Assembly (NCBI GenBank): GCA_964619065.1
Contig: CAZUCC010000001.1
Span: 142,320 to 206,319 of the forward strand
DNA: 64,000 nucleotides
Direction: 5' to 3'
Origin: JANXUC01 sp964619065
GTDB lineage: Bacteria; Acidobacteriota; Terriglobia; Terriglobales; Acidobacteriaceae
Part shown: piece by piece, positions 43,542 through 53,806 of the stretch
How positions within the stretch are numbered: position 1 is the stretch's first letter
Layout: every line of letters begins with the position of its first letter
Notes under the pieces: model-generated
Told to the model about the DNA's origin: nothing
Databases searched by the model: none
The model's input: only the letters and a program-made list of their open reading frames with translations
Program-made: the position numbers and the translations under genes

Positions 43542-46500
43542 TCAGTCCGCCGCAATCGCAGGTGCAGCCAGCGGAGCTTTTTGCTTGGTTTCCCACTTCA
43601 GAATCTTTAGATCGAGAACGAAGATCGCGTAGAGCACGGGCACCAGCAATAGTGTTATGAACGTCGCTACGCAAAGCCCGCCGATCTGCGTATAGCAGAG
43701 TGGCTGCCAGAGGGGGCCGCCGTGCAGGGCTAGTGGAAATAAGGCCAGGACCGTCGCGGCTACCGTGATCATGACGGGACGCAGACGAACGATGCCGGCA
43801 TCAATCACCGCTTCTTCGAACGGCTCGCCTTCTTCGTGCTTCTCCTCGATGAAGTCAAAAAGAACGATGACGTGGCTCACGATCACTCCGATTAAGCTCG
43901 CGACTCCCAAAAAGGCCATAAACCCGAACGGAGTGCCCATGATCCAGAGCGCTGCAACTGCGCCCACGATTCCGTATGGGGCAGCCGCGAAGACGAGGAA
44001 TGGTTTCACCGCATTGTTGAATTGAAGGACCAGAGCCAGGAAGATCAGGAATACCGAAGCCGTCATGACAACGCCCAACTCTCCGAATCCACGGTGTTGC
44101 TGGTAATAGTCGCCGCCCATGCGAATCTTGTACCCAGGAGGCAAGTTCTTCTCGAATTCCTTGAGCTTCGGTCCGGCGGCCTTCAGTACCTCGGAGGAAA
44201 GCACGCCTGGCCTGGGGAAGCAGCGCACTGCTATGGTGCGAAAGTGATCCAGTCGGATGATTCGCTCGGTGTCCATCGAGTGCTCGATCTTGGAAACCTG
44301 AGTCAGCGGGACCTTCGTCGATCCTTGCATCGCATACACATAGAGACTCTGAAGATCCGACAGCTGAGTTCGCTCCTCCATCTTAAGCCGGGCAATAACT
44401 GGGATCTCCTTATTCCCGTCTTGCAGAGTCGTCAGTTGAGTTCCGCTCATGGCGGATGTGGATGAAGCCGCCACATCCTGATTCGTGATGCCGGCAAGAT
44501 TGGCGCGGTCGGGGTCGATTTTTAACCTCACGCCCGAGCTCTCGGAATCCCAATCATTGCGGACGCCGACGGTATTGGGCAGCGAGAGGAAAATGTCCTC
44601 CAGGCTTCGCGACAGACGACGCAGCGTGCGAATGTCCTCGGCCGACTGAGCCGCGCTCACATCGGCGTTATTGGCGATAAGGATGTCCACAGGAAAGTCG
44701 ATGGCAGCGTACTGAAGCTGACGGACATCGATTCGCGCGCCGGGAATGCTCGCCGACATGATGGGCTGCAAATGTTTCACAAATTCTGGCGTGATTTCCT
44801 TGTCCGTAACCTCCAGGATGATCTGCGCGTAGTTCAGTTGCTGCAGTTGCGGTGAGACCGAGAACCAGAAACGGGGCCCACCTCCGCCGACAAATGTAGT
44901 CACGTACTTCAGAATGTGCTCTGGCTTTCCGTCCTTACCCGCGCGTTCTTTCGCGAACTTCTCAGCCTGGGTGCGGACGATCTGCTCAACCTGCTGGGCT
45001 GTCTGGTTGGTGGTTTCGAGATTCGTGTCGTTGGGGAGCCAAACGTCAATGTAGGACCAGTACTGCACGTCTTCCGGCATGAACGATGTTTTCAGTTGCG
45101 ACATGAAAAAGACACCAAGCGCGAGGAAGGCGAGCGAGCCGGCAAAGACCTTCCAGCGATGTTCCATTGCGGCCCGTGCGGTTCGTGCGTACCAACCCGT
45201 GAATCCGGTCGTCCGTCGCACTTCAATCGGCTTCTCTGCTTTCTTGTCTGGGCGGAGCAGGTAGTAGCCGAGAAGCGGTACAAACGTCATCGAGGCCAGG
45301 CGTGATGCCACCAGTGCGCAAGTCATCACGATGGGCAGGCTATAGAGAAATTCACCCATGGTGCCGGTCAGCATGAGGAATGGAATGTAAGCAGCAATGT
45401 TGGTGACCGTGGCGAACATGATTGCTGTTGCAAGTTTCGTTGGCCCAAGCCATGAGGCAACCAGGCTCGTCTGCCCTTCCGCCAACCCCCGCTTGATCGA
45501 GTCGCCTGCGACCACCGGGTCGTCAACCAGCAATCCCAGTGCGATGATCAAGGTCGCAACCGAGACCTGTTGGATATCGATCCCGAGGACCCACATGAAG
45601 CCGAAGGTCATAGCAAGTGTGATTGGGATCGAGATGGCCATCAGGACAGCAGAACGCCACTCCCAGAATCCAATCAGCGAGACGATGACCACCAGGAAGA
45701 TCGCTTCGTAGAGCGCTCCCATGAACAAGTCGATATTTTCTTTCACCTGAAGGGGCTGGTCGGAGGTTCGCGCGATAATAAGGTCCTCTGGAAGGTAGTT
45801 CCGGACTGCAGCGAGCTTCTCGTCCACGCTCTTGCCAAACTGGGCGATCTGCAACCCGTCGCGCATTTGAACCGCCAATGTGATAGCCCGGCTTCTGTGC
45901 CAGGAGCCATCTTTTTCCTGCCATGTGAAGTAGTTCAGGTAGCGCGCTGGACTCTCATAGGATCGTGAGATATCGACCAAGTCGCGTAGATAAACAGGGG
46001 AGTTTGATGCCGTAGGTGCGCTTCCAACAATCACGTCTCCGATGTCACGCGCGTTTTCAAATTTGCCGGACGGATTGAGCGTAACGTTCTTGCTATCCAC
46101 CTCCAGTACGCCGCCCGGCAGGGTGCTATTGCGCGCTGAGAGTACCTTCTGAAGGTTTCCTGGTTGCAGGCCATACTCGGCCAACCGCTGCTGCGAATAG
46201 TCAAGATAGACCCTTTCAGCGAGCACCCCGTTACGATCGACCTTCGAGACTTCTGGTGTGCCCTGTAGCGTCCTCTGAATCAGAGCCGTAAAGTCGTCGA
46301 GTTCTCGGTAGGAATACTTTTCACCTGCTACTCTTGACAGCTTCGCTTCCGTTTCTTGGGGATCGCGGATAAATGCTGGGCGCCAGGAGTCAGGATGAAT
46401 CTCCGAGCGATGGAAACGTTCTTGCACAATGTGGTCGCCCCAGGCTTCCAAGGCCTGGTCATCGGCCTGCGAACTCATATCAATGCCTATGAATCCGGGC

Positions 46501-47219
46501 CCCTGAAATATGTGCGGGTCCTGAAAGGCGCCGCGGCGGACGCCAAGTTGGTCGACCAAGTGAAATGATGCCTGTACTTCCTCGGCAGCAATCGACTGCG
46601 GAAATGAAACTACGACGCTGATTCGAGGCTGCGGGGCGTTCTTTGGCAAGGCGCTGCGAACGTTTTCAATCACCTTCTTCACCGAGCGCGCGCGCAATGC
46701 AATGTCAATATCACTTGCTTTCGGGCTGGCCACGGTCAGCATTAGCGCGGCCGTATCACCGAAATTGCTGTTGAACTGGATCGGGCCCGCGCCTTGGGGT
46801 AACTTGTTGTTCAGTTCGTTCAGCCGCAGGTTGATGTCATTAAGTTGCTTGGTAGTGTCTTTTACTTTCTCGTCAAGCTGGACAAACACGAGTGCGAAGT
46901 TCGGAAAGCTCAGCGAGCGAATGCCGTAGTCCGATCCGCTGGGCGGCTTCACGGCCTGGTTCTGCGCCATGGCCTGTTCCATCGGTCGAGCGACGAGTTG
47001 CTCTATCTCCTCAGCCGTCGCACCAGGCCACTTGCATGACGCTACGGCGACCCTGACCGGAATGACAGGGTCCTTCCGCTTCGGCATCTTTGAGTAACCG
47101 AACCAGCCCCAAAGGAAGGTGCCGAGTAAGAGTACGAGTGCAACCTGGCGATGCTCCACGAAGAACCGCGCCGTATTGTGTGTATGCTGCATGATTTCGC
47201 TATCTGATTTGTGTGCCAT
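43542..47219 (-). CDS. RND-family efflux pump, inner-membrane subunit (enlarged)
   Basis: About 1225 residues against roughly 1040 in AcrB-like pumps. Membrane helices begin VALVLLLGTFLWGWFGY; the proton-relay Asp pair is in GLLVDDPVVAGDSIKRGL, and the two halves each carry a periplasmic porter region. The extra length comes mainly from a segment at about 175-298 between LTVASPK and the YSYRELDDFTALIQRTL segment. Start: ATG at 47219; a GTG at 47264 overlaps the upstream stop (GTGA) and is an alternative. Partners are the adaptor and TolC-like genes upstream. Confidence 0.93.
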   Translation of the reverse strand: MAHKSDSEIMQHTHNTARFFVEHRQVALVLLLGTFLWGWFGYSKMPKRKDPVIPVRVAVASCKWPGATAEEIEQLVARPMEQAMAQNQAVKPPSGSDYGIRSLSFPNFALVFVQLDEKVKDTTKQLNDINLRLNELNNKLPQGAGPIQFNSNFGDTAALMLTVASPKASDIDIALRARSVKKVIENVRSALPKNAPQPRISVVVSFPQSIAAEEVQASFHLVDQLGVRRGAFQDPHIFQGPGFIGIDMSSQADDQALEAWGDHIVQERFHRSEIHPDSWRPAFIRDPQETEAKLSRVAGEKYSYRELDDFTALIQRTLQGTPEVSKVDRNGVLAERVYLDYSQQRLAEYGLQPGNLQKVLSARNSTLPGGVLEVDSKNVTLNPSGKFENARDIGDVIVGSAPTASNSPVYLRDLVDISRSYESPARYLNYFTWQEKDGSWHRSRAITLAVQMRDGLQIAQFGKSVDEKLAAVRNYLPEDLIIARTSDQPLQVKENIDLFMGALYEAIFLVVIVSLIGFWEWRSAVLMAISIPITLAMTFGFMWVLGIDIQQVSVATLIIALGLLVDDPVVAGDSIKRGLAEGQTSLVASWLGPTKLATAIMFATVTNIAAYIPFLMLTGTMGEFLYSLPIVMTCALVASRLASMTFVPLLGYYLLRPDKKAEKPIEVRRTTGFTGWYARTARAAMEHRWKVFAGSLAFLALGVFFMSQLKTSFMPEDVQYWSYIDVWLPNDTNLETTNQTAQQVEQIVRTQAEKFAKERAGKDGKPEHILKYVTTFVGGGGPRFWFSVSPQLQQLNYAQIILEVTDKEITPEFVKHLQPIMSASIPGARIDVRQLQYAAIDFPVDILIANNADVSAAQSAEDIRTLRRLSRSLEDIFLSLPNTVGVRNDWDSESSGVRLKIDPDRANLAGITNQDVAASSTSAMSGTQLTTLQDGNKEIPVIARLKMEERTQLSDLQSLYVYAMQGSTKVPLTQVSKIEHSMDTERIIRLDHFRTIAVRCFPRPGVLSSEVLKAAGPKLKEFEKNLPPGYKIRMGGDYYQQHRGFGELGVVMTASVFLIFLALVLQFNNAVKPFLVFAAAPYGIVGAVAALWIMGTPFGFMAFLGVASLIGVIVSHVIVLFDFIEEKHEEGEPFEEAVIDAGIVRLRPVMITVAATVLALFPLALHGGPLWQPLCYTQIGGLCVATFITLLLVPVLYAIFVLDLKILKWETKQKAPLAAPAIAAD

Positions 47220-47260
47220 TTGAGTTTCTCGCCTATGAATTGCTGAGCCGGCGGTACGCC

Positions 47261-48403
47261 TCACTGCATTACGCGTACTGTGTCGCCGCTCCTTACTAGT
47301 GTCGCTCCCGCTGTGACAACGCGTTCTCCAGCCTTAATCCCACCAAGAACCTGGATCATATTTCCGTAAGCGTCGCCAAGATCCACTGTGCGGGAGCGGA
47401 CGATCACTGGGTCTCCAGGTCCCTCAGCGACCAGTACTGCGAAAGCCTGAGGGTTCTGCGGATCGCGAATCACCGCGCTCAGTGGAACCGAAAGCACGTT
47501 GGTCGGCAGGATCTGGCCGCCTAGGGCAAGCGAAGCGATCATTCCTGACTTAAGCTGGTTGTGCGGGTTAGGAATCGTCACCTCGACCGAATAAACGCGA
47601 CTCTTGGGGTCAGCTGCCGGAGAAATCGCGCTGACGCGGCCGGAAAACTCGTCAGGAAGAGCGTCCGTTGAAATCGTCTGTTCTTGCCCCAACTTGATCC
47701 GCCCCATGGCGTTGTCGGGGACTCCGAAAATAGCTCGAACCGAACGTGTGTCGGCAATCGTAAACACCGGGGAGGTCGGACCGACTAACGCGCCAAGATC
47801 CACGGTGCGCCGGATGATCCAGCCATCGAACGGTGCGCGAAGCGAGGAATCGTCGAGGGCCGTTTGCGCTTCTGCCAGGGATGCCTTCGCATTGCTCAAG
47901 CCAGCAACCGCGCTGTCATACTGAGACTTTGCCTGATCGAATTCCGGCTTTGTGGCGCTCTGTGCCGAATAGAGATTCGATGTGCGATCGTAAGTGAGCT
48001 TGGCGTGTTCATAGTCGGCTTGTGCGTGCGCCAACTGTGACTGGGCTTGCTCGCGGCGATCGGTATAGTCCTGCTGGCGCACGACGGCCAACACAGTGCC
48101 GCGCGTGACCCAATCACCGGTGTCCAGGCTACGTATGCGGCCATCGGCTCCCCGTACCTGGCGGATGCTGACAACGTACCCACCCGACTTAAAGGCGAGA
48201 TCGACCTGCGCGTTGGGCACGATGTTAGCGGAATAGCGGGTCTCGCTACCCGTGGAGATCGTCTGCACCTGGGCCGTGCGGACCGGCGTCAGTGCTCGCG
48301 GCTCTGACTCTGCACGAGTGCAACCGGCTTGGCTGATGGTGTACAGGGCAGCAAGAACTACGGCCGAAATGTGTGAGAACCGAAGTTTGTCTGTGCAGAT
48401 CAT
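47261..48403 (-). CDS. RND periplasmic adaptor (membrane fusion protein)
   Basis: A 380-residue AcrA-type adaptor: a signal region with a cysteine (LYTISQAGCTRAESE, a plausible lipobox), a barrel-sandwich half (VDLAFKSGGYVVSIRQV), a long coiled-coil hairpin (about 120-190), the second lipoyl half (LRAPFDGWIIRRTVDLGALV), and beta-barrel/proximal domains. It shares one base with the TolC-like stop (TAATG) and precedes the pump gene. Confidence 0.92.
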   Translation of the reverse strand: MICTDKLRFSHISAVVLAALYTISQAGCTRAESEPRALTPVRTAQVQTISTGSETRYSANIVPNAQVDLAFKSGGYVVSIRQVRGADGRIRSLDTGDWVTRGTVLAVVRQQDYTDRREQAQSQLAHAQADYEHAKLTYDRTSNLYSAQSATKPEFDQAKSQYDSAVAGLSNAKASLAEAQTALDDSSLRAPFDGWIIRRTVDLGALVGPTSPVFTIADTRSVRAIFGVPDNAMGRIKLGQEQTISTDALPDEFSGRVSAISPAADPKSRVYSVEVTIPNPHNQLKSGMIASLALGGQILPTNVLSVPLSAVIRDPQNPQAFAVLVAEGPGDPVIVRSRTVDLGDAYGNMIQVLGGIKAGERVVTAGATLVRSGDTVRVMQ

Positions 48404-49788
48404 TATTCTTCTCCCAATGACTTCTCGAATTCGCTCTTGGCTGACCAGAAGCCCAGAAGGGCCTGCTGGTAGTCGTCGCTCGCGCTGGCGGCCTTTGCCT
48501 GCTGCTGCAGGACGTCGCTCAACAGGACCGATTGTTCTCCGTACTTGTTGGTCACTTCGCGAAGCCGCTGTTGTGCTGCGTCCCGTTCCGACTGCGCGAC
48601 TGAAATAAGCATTCGAGATTCCTCAAGCTTGCGGAATCGCGTATTTACGTCGATGAGGACTTGCGCCTGTAATTCGTGCAGCTGCGTCTGCGCCTGTGTC
48701 TCGGTGACCTTCTTCTGATTGACAACATCTTTGCGACGCCCCCAGTCCCAGGGTTCCCATTTCAGCTCGAAGCCAATACTGGTCATGTTCCGAGGAAGAA
48801 CGTCAATGTTGAAGTTAGAGGAGTAATTGAAAGCAACACCCACGTCCGGAATGTAATCGGCCTTCGCCATGCGGCGGTCGTATGCGGCCTGCCGCATGCT
48901 GAGCTCGGCTTGCTTGAGCTCAGGCCGTTGCTCCAGAGCGCGACTTTGCGCCAGCTTCAAGTCAACTTCTTCAAACGAAGCGACAGGGACTTTTTCTGTC
49001 TCGAACTCGGTGCGGATGTCGCGACCAAGAAGGTTATTGAGATATTCCTTGCGGGAGTCGAGTGTGTTCCGAAGTTGAACCAGCTTGTATTTCTCATTGG
49101 CGAACTTAGCCTTGACGTCCAGACTGTCGGACTTCAGGGCCGCCTCCTGCGAGACCCGCTGGAGAACCACACGATCCAGTTCCTGGTACTGTTTCACGTT
49201 CGCTTCAGCGGCTTCCAGTTCGCTCTCTGATTGCAGGATGGCGTAATAGGCTTGCTTCACGTCCTTTATTAAGCTTTGACGCTCAGCCCGTGCTTTTTCA
49301 CCTGCTATCTTCGCGCTCAGCTCTTGTGCCCGAACGCCGAGATTGATCTTGTAGAGTTGAGATAGTGGCTGCTTCGCTTGACTCATGACGTAAGCAACCG
49401 GCTGACGTGGAGTAGTGATCTTGGTGTCTGTAGTCGGGAAAGGGCCTACGCCCGGGATGTTCCCGAAGGCTCCGGCAGGAAAGTTGAAGCTGACCTCATT
49501 CAGAAGTTGCGAGCCAAGCACCGTCCCGCTAAAGGACGGCAGGCGCTTCGTCTTCACTTCTGCGATCTGCCACTTGGACTTATCAACTTCAAGGCTCACG
49601 ATCTTTAAAGTCCGGTTGTTGGCCACCGCGAGCCGGATTGCATCTTCTAGAGTGAGTACGCTTGGCGAAGACGCTTCCTGCCCTGCGGAAATTCCAGCAG
49701 CGAAAACCACTAGAAATATGCCGCCGAGCATATGTCTGAGTTTTGATCGAAGCCGAGCGAGGTGCTTGTTGAATTTGTGTATGCGCAT
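48403..49788 (-). CDS. TolC-like outer membrane efflux protein
   Basis: A 461-residue outer-membrane factor with signal peptide (MLGGIFLVVFAAGISAGQ) and two repeated coiled-coil halves (LTLEDAIRLAVANNRTL at 45-61; LAQSRALEQRPELKQAELSMRQAAYDRRMAKADYIPDV in two parts around residue 300). It lies between the ABC and RND pump genes and probably serves both as exit duct. Confidence 0.9.
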   Translation of the reverse strand: MRIHKFNKHLARLRSKLRHMLGGIFLVVFAAGISAGQEASSPSVLTLEDAIRLAVANNRTLKIVSLEVDKSKWQIAEVKTKRLPSFSGTVLGSQLLNEVSFNFPAGAFGNIPGVGPFPTTDTKITTPRQPVAYVMSQAKQPLSQLYKINLGVRAQELSAKIAGEKARAERQSLIKDVKQAYYAILQSESELEAAEANVKQYQELDRVVLQRVSQEAALKSDSLDVKAKFANEKYKLVQLRNTLDSRKEYLNNLLGRDIRTEFETEKVPVASFEEVDLKLAQSRALEQRPELKQAELSMRQAAYDRRMAKADYIPDVGVAFNYSSNFNIDVLPRNMTSIGFELKWEPWDWGRRKDVVNQKKVTETQAQTQLHELQAQVLIDVNTRFRKLEESRMLISVAQSERDAAQQRLREVTNKYGEQSVLLSDVLQQQAKAASASDDYQQALLGFWSAKSEFEKSLGEE

Positions 49789-49809
49789 GTTCTTTTCCTG
49801 TCTAATAGC

Positions 49810-50952
49810 TCACACCGTCATCTTCTTGAAGCGGTTTGCTGCCGCCAGCAATAGACCTACGCCCATCGCGAACAGCACTACACCGTTGAACCACAGCTGC
49901 TCTAATCCGGCTCCACGCAGTATGACGCCGCGCGTAATCTTGATCATGTAGGTCGCGGGCACAAAGTGGCTCAGCGTGTAGGCCCAGAGCGGCATCGTCT
50001 CGCGAGGAAACATGAAACCCGAGAGAAAGATGCTAAGAAGCATCACGACCATGCAGAACTGCAGAGCTTCAGCCTGCGAGTTCGCCTTGCAAGAAACCAA
50101 AATTCCGATTGCCAGGTTGACGAACAAGTACCCTGTTGTCAGCAGTCCGAGCACCAGCAGGTTGCCGTGCATCGGGATCTGAAATACGAAGCGCATGAAG
50201 GCAAGAAGAATCGCCAGCTCTACAATTCCGGTCACGAAGTAGGGCAGAATTTTGCCCAACATCAGTCCCAGCGGCCGTACTGGAGTGACCAGGAGTTGCT
50301 CGATCGTTCCTCGTTCCTTTTCGCGCACCATGGAAAACGCCGTCAGCATCACTGTGACCAGGAGCAGGAGAATCGCCATCATGCCCGGCAGCAGGAAGTT
50401 TGGGGAGCGGGAAGCGGGGTTGAACATCACCTTGGGCCGAATCTCGATCGGATTCTTCTGGCCGGGACTCAGCATGCGGCGGAGTGACTCATCCAGCCCG
50501 ATTGAGCCGGATACATTCACAGCCTGACCTGCAACGTTCGAGTCCGAACCATCTACCATCACCAAGACCTGTGCCTGGTTGCCTTTCAGCAGGTTGCGAT
50601 CAAAATCGAGCGGAATCTTCACGCCAACACTGGCGCGCCCGGAAACCATCTCTTCATTGAGTTCAGCATCGCTGTGAACGTATTTGTAGACGTGGAATGT
50701 GTCTGAATTCCGCAGCCGGTCAATGAAGGCGCGACTCTCCGAACTGCCTGAAACCTCTGTCATCATGGAACTGCCGCTTGCGTCATACACCGCGGTCCGA
50801 ACCTGCCGGATGTTGGTGTCGATGGCGGCTCCGAGAATGACCAACTGGAGTACTGGCATAACGAAAGCGAACAGAAAAGCCATCGGGTCTCGACGCATGT
50901 GCCGGACTTCCTTGTAGAAGATGGCTCCCACTCCCTGGATCGGGCTCTTCAT
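49810..50952 (-). CDS. ABC-2 type exporter permease (YbhR/YhhJ-like)
   Basis: A 380-residue permease with one N-terminal span (AFLFAFVMPVLQLVILGAAI), a large external loop (about 55-180) and five C-terminal spans. The segment REKERGTIEQLLVTPVRPLGLMLGK is typical of ABC-2 exporters of the Ybh/Yhh type. Its start overlaps the ATPase stop by 4 nt. Confidence 0.9.
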   Translation of the reverse strand: MKSPIQGVGAIFYKEVRHMRRDPMAFLFAFVMPVLQLVILGAAIDTNIRQVRTAVYDASGSSMMTEVSGSSESRAFIDRLRNSDTFHVYKYVHSDAELNEEMVSGRASVGVKIPLDFDRNLLKGNQAQVLVMVDGSDSNVAGQAVNVSGSIGLDESLRRMLSPGQKNPIEIRPKVMFNPASRSPNFLLPGMMAILLLLVTVMLTAFSMVREKERGTIEQLLVTPVRPLGLMLGKILPYFVTGIVELAILLAFMRFVFQIPMHGNLLVLGLLTTGYLFVNLAIGILVSCKANSQAEALQFCMVVMLLSIFLSGFMFPRETMPLWAYTLSHFVPATYMIKITRGVILRGAGLEQLWFNGVVLFAMGVGLLLAAANRFKKMTV

Positions 50953-51899
50953 GCGGCCTCCATCTGCATTTGCCGGCGCTGGCTCAATTCGACGAATGCA
51001 TCTTCAAGCGTGGGAATCAACGGGCGAATCTCTTCAATCTCGATTCCGCAGCGGCGCATTTCACGCTCCAGTTCCTGTTGTCCGACCGATTCGCTCACCA
51101 GCGCGTGGATCGATCGGCCGAAGATAGTCGCGCTCTTGAACAGCGACATTTCCTGTGCCCTACGTAAGGCGGTCGTGATGGCAGGAGCTGATATCTCAAA
51201 CCGGTGCGTCCCAGATGGATTTACTTCTGGCAGCGCGCGCAGAGAATCGGGCGTGCCGTCTGCAATCAGTTCGCCGTAGTAGATGTAGGCGAGATGGCTG
51301 CATCGTTCGGCCTCGTCCATGTAGTGCGTTGTCACGAAGAAAGTGATTCCTTTGCCAGAAAGCTGGAACAACAGATCCCAGAGTTGTCGGCGTGCGACGG
51401 GGTCGATGCCGGCAGTGGGTTCGTCGAGAAACAGTACGGTAGGCTCATGCATCAAGGCGCAACCCAGCGCCAACCGCTGTTTCCATCCACCCGAGAGGCG
51501 GCCGGCGAGTCGGTCCACGTACTTTTCGAGTTTGTTTGCAGCTATTGTTTCCTCAATCTTTTGATCCAAAGCTTTTCCTTTTAGCTGATAAGCCCGTCCG
51601 TAGAAGCGAAGGTTCTCTAAGACTGTGAGGTCGTCATACAGGCTGAATTTCTGGCTCATGTAGCCGATCCGCTCACGGACTGTGTCGCTTTGAGTCCGCA
51701 CATCAAGCCCTTCAATCCATGCTTCGCCTTCGGTGATTGGCAGAATTCCGGTCAGCATCTTGATCACAGTCGTCTTGCCGCTGCCGTTCGGCCCGAGAAA
51801 ACCGAAGACTTCTCCTCGCTCAACTCTGATTGAGGCCTGGTTCACCGCGACGAAGTCTCCAAAGCGCCGCGTCAGATTCTTGGTTTCAATGGCTGGCAT
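50949..51899 (-). CDS. ABC exporter ATPase
   Basis: A 316-residue ATP-binding subunit: Walker A GPNGSGKTTVI, Q-loop in YMSQKFSLYDDL, signature LSGGWKQRLALG, Walker B VLFLDEPTAGID and switch His in TTHYMDEAERC. It overlaps its neighbours at both ends, giving an HlyD-ATPase-permease cassette. Confidence 0.95.
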   Translation of the reverse strand: MPAIETKNLTRRFGDFVAVNQASIRVERGEVFGFLGPNGSGKTTVIKMLTGILPITEGEAWIEGLDVRTQSDTVRERIGYMSQKFSLYDDLTVLENLRFYGRAYQLKGKALDQKIEETIAANKLEKYVDRLAGRLSGGWKQRLALGCALMHEPTVLFLDEPTAGIDPVARRQLWDLLFQLSGKGITFFVTTHYMDEAERCSHLAYIYYGELIADGTPDSLRALPEVNPSGTHRFEISAPAITTALRRAQEMSLFKSATIFGRSIHALVSESVGQQELEREMRRCGIEIEEIRPLIPTLEDAFVELSQRRQMQMEAA

Positions 51900-52969
51900 T
51901 ACCGTGCCTCCGAGGCGAATTGCACGTCTGCGCTCACGCCGGCGCGCAACAGGCTGTCGTGGTTCTCGACCCGCAGCTTCACTCCAATCACTTGGTGAAT
52001 CCGCTCTTCCTTTGTTTGCACGTTGCGTGGCAAAAACTCGGACTGCTGCCGAATCTGCTCAACGTTTGCCTGAAAGGTTCGCCCAGGGTAGGTATCGACG
52101 TGAATCTGTGCGGCATTGCCGATATGTACGGTTCCGATCTGGGTTTCGGGTACATAGACCATCAAGTAAAGCTGGTCGGCTTCGAGCAATTGAGCCACGG
52201 GCGAATTCGCAGAAAGAAGATCTCCTGGCCGCAGATCCATCGTTTCGACGACGGCTGCTGCGGGCGAACGCACTTCCCGTTCGGCCCAACGGGCTTCGGC
52301 TTCCTTCAGTTGTCCTTCGGCCAATGTAAGTTCCGCGCGTGCAGCCGCAACGTCCTCAGTTCGAAATCCATGTCGCGTTTTGTCCGCGACCGCTTTAGCA
52401 GCTTTCAGGCGTCCTTCGGCGGCAGCGGCCGCATTTTGTTGTGCGCTTACCAGCGCGTGAGCGGACCGAGCTCGGTCACGGGCGTTGTCGAGTGACTGCT
52501 GCGACATCGCTCCGCTTTCGGTGAGAATTTCAGTACGCTTCAGTTCGCGGTCGGCATTGGTCTCATCAGTTCTTGCTCTTTCCAGGTCGGCATGCGCCTG
52601 GGCGAGTTCAGCTTCGCGATATCCGTCCGCTGCAGCATTGGCCTCGGCAATCTCCTCCGGACGTGATCCGCGGAGCATTTTGGCGAGGTTTGCGCGTGCT
52701 CCCTCAACTCGTCCCTGCGCTTGCAACAGTTGACCTTCGAGCTCCGTGCTTTCGAAGACCACCAGAAGTTGCTTGGCTTCTACGTGGTCGCCTTCGCGGA
52801 CTAGCACGCGGCTAACGCGTCCACCAACCTTCGATCCAATGCTGATGTTGCGAGCTTCGAGTGTCCCGGAAGCGAGCAAGGAACGGTTATCGCGATTCAT
52901 CCAAGCAGATGCGAGGCTAATCGTCCCCAGCACCAGAACAGCCACGACAATTGCCATCTTCTTTTTCAT
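51899..52969 (-). CDS. HlyD-family periplasmic adaptor of the ABC exporter
   Basis: A 356-residue adaptor like YbhG: N-terminal span (MAIVVAVLVLGTISLASAW), biotinyl-lipoyl half (GSKVGGRVSRVLVREGDHV), a long alpha-hairpin (about 80-215) rich in Ala and Glu, and the second half (EVRSPAAAVVETMDLRPGDLL). Start: ATG at 52969 with GGAG 6 nt upstream; longer readings run into the DUF4410 gene. Confidence 0.92.
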   Translation of the reverse strand: MKKKMAIVVAVLVLGTISLASAWMNRDNRSLLASGTLEARNISIGSKVGGRVSRVLVREGDHVEAKQLLVVFESTELEGQLLQAQGRVEGARANLAKMLRGSRPEEIAEANAAADGYREAELAQAHADLERARTDETNADRELKRTEILTESGAMSQQSLDNARDRARSAHALVSAQQNAAAAAEGRLKAAKAVADKTRHGFRTEDVAAARAELTLAEGQLKEAEARWAEREVRSPAAAVVETMDLRPGDLLSANSPVAQLLEADQLYLMVYVPETQIGTVHIGNAAQIHVDTYPGRTFQANVEQIRQQSEFLPRNVQTKEERIHQVIGVKLRVENHDSLLRAGVSADVQFASEAR

Positions 52970-53000
52970 GATCGACTCCATCAAGTTCTCGTGTGCTTCC

Positions 53001-53768
53001 CTAGTTCTTCGCGGTAAGTGAGTCAGCATTGAGTTGCTGAATGAGTTCTGCAGTGATCTTCGACGCAGTTTGCTTGACCATCTTCTCGGGCGCATTCTTG
53101 GTCATCCCGAACTTCACGACGAACCCTGCGGCCGCGGCGTAAGGGTTCAGGGCAATTACCGCACCCGGGCGTTTTCCGTTGCTCTTATGCGTTGTTACCT
53201 CGTAAAGAGGTTCCGCCTTGCTGGACGCGTCCGACGCCATGACGTACAGTTCCACCGTTGCCTTGCCTGAACCGAAGCCCACCAAAGCACGCCGCATCTG
53301 GTTGCCCTCGTTCATCTCCGTGAACACACCGCGGACTAAGAGGCCATCGGTCGGCTTAGCGTCTGCCGGAGATAGGCGTTGGGCTGTGAAACCGGATTTC
53401 TGCAGATCCGCAACCAGGCTCTCTGACATCAAGTTGACGAGTTTGCGGGCTTCAGTTTCTGGATCCCGCCGCTTTCTCCTCAAGACACTTCCGGGGGGTG
53501 GAGGCAGAAGGTACCCCTTGCCCGTGACGCCGCCCTTGTCTTGTCTAAAATTGGCGGGATCCAGCTCAAAGTCGCTGATGTAAATAACCTTGTGGCGATG
53601 AGTCTGCAACGGTGCGGACTCGGTCGAAACGGGATCTGACGAGTTCTTGTCCTGGGCTATGCACAGCGGGATTACGATCGTCATTGCAAACAGCGCTATC
53701 GCAAACGTCTCCATCGCACGGCGACCAGCTGGCTTATCCAACATCAGAAAATTGCGAACTGCTTTCAT
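53001..53768 (-). CDS. DUF4410 exported protein
   Basis: A 255-residue protein with a membrane/signal segment (TFAIALFAMTIVIPLCIAQ) and the DUF4410 pattern (VIYISDFELDP at about 63, LVADLQKSGFTAQRL, GLLVRGVFTEMNEGNQMRR and VGFGSGKATVELYV). The function is unknown, probably an envelope component. It lies 31 nt ahead of the HlyD gene in the efflux operon. Confidence 0.85.
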   Translation of the reverse strand: MKAVRNFLMLDKPAGRRAMETFAIALFAMTIVIPLCIAQDKNSSDPVSTESAPLQTHRHKVIYISDFELDPANFRQDKGGVTGKGYLLPPPPGSVLRRKRRDPETEARKLVNLMSESLVADLQKSGFTAQRLSPADAKPTDGLLVRGVFTEMNEGNQMRRALVGFGSGKATVELYVMASDASSKAEPLYEVTTHKSNGKRPGAVIALNPYAAAAGFVVKFGMTKNAPEKMVKQTASKITAELIQQLNADSLTAKN

Positions 53769-53806
53769 GAAACCCTCCTCAAAATTGGTTTTAATGGTTC
53801 TACTTC

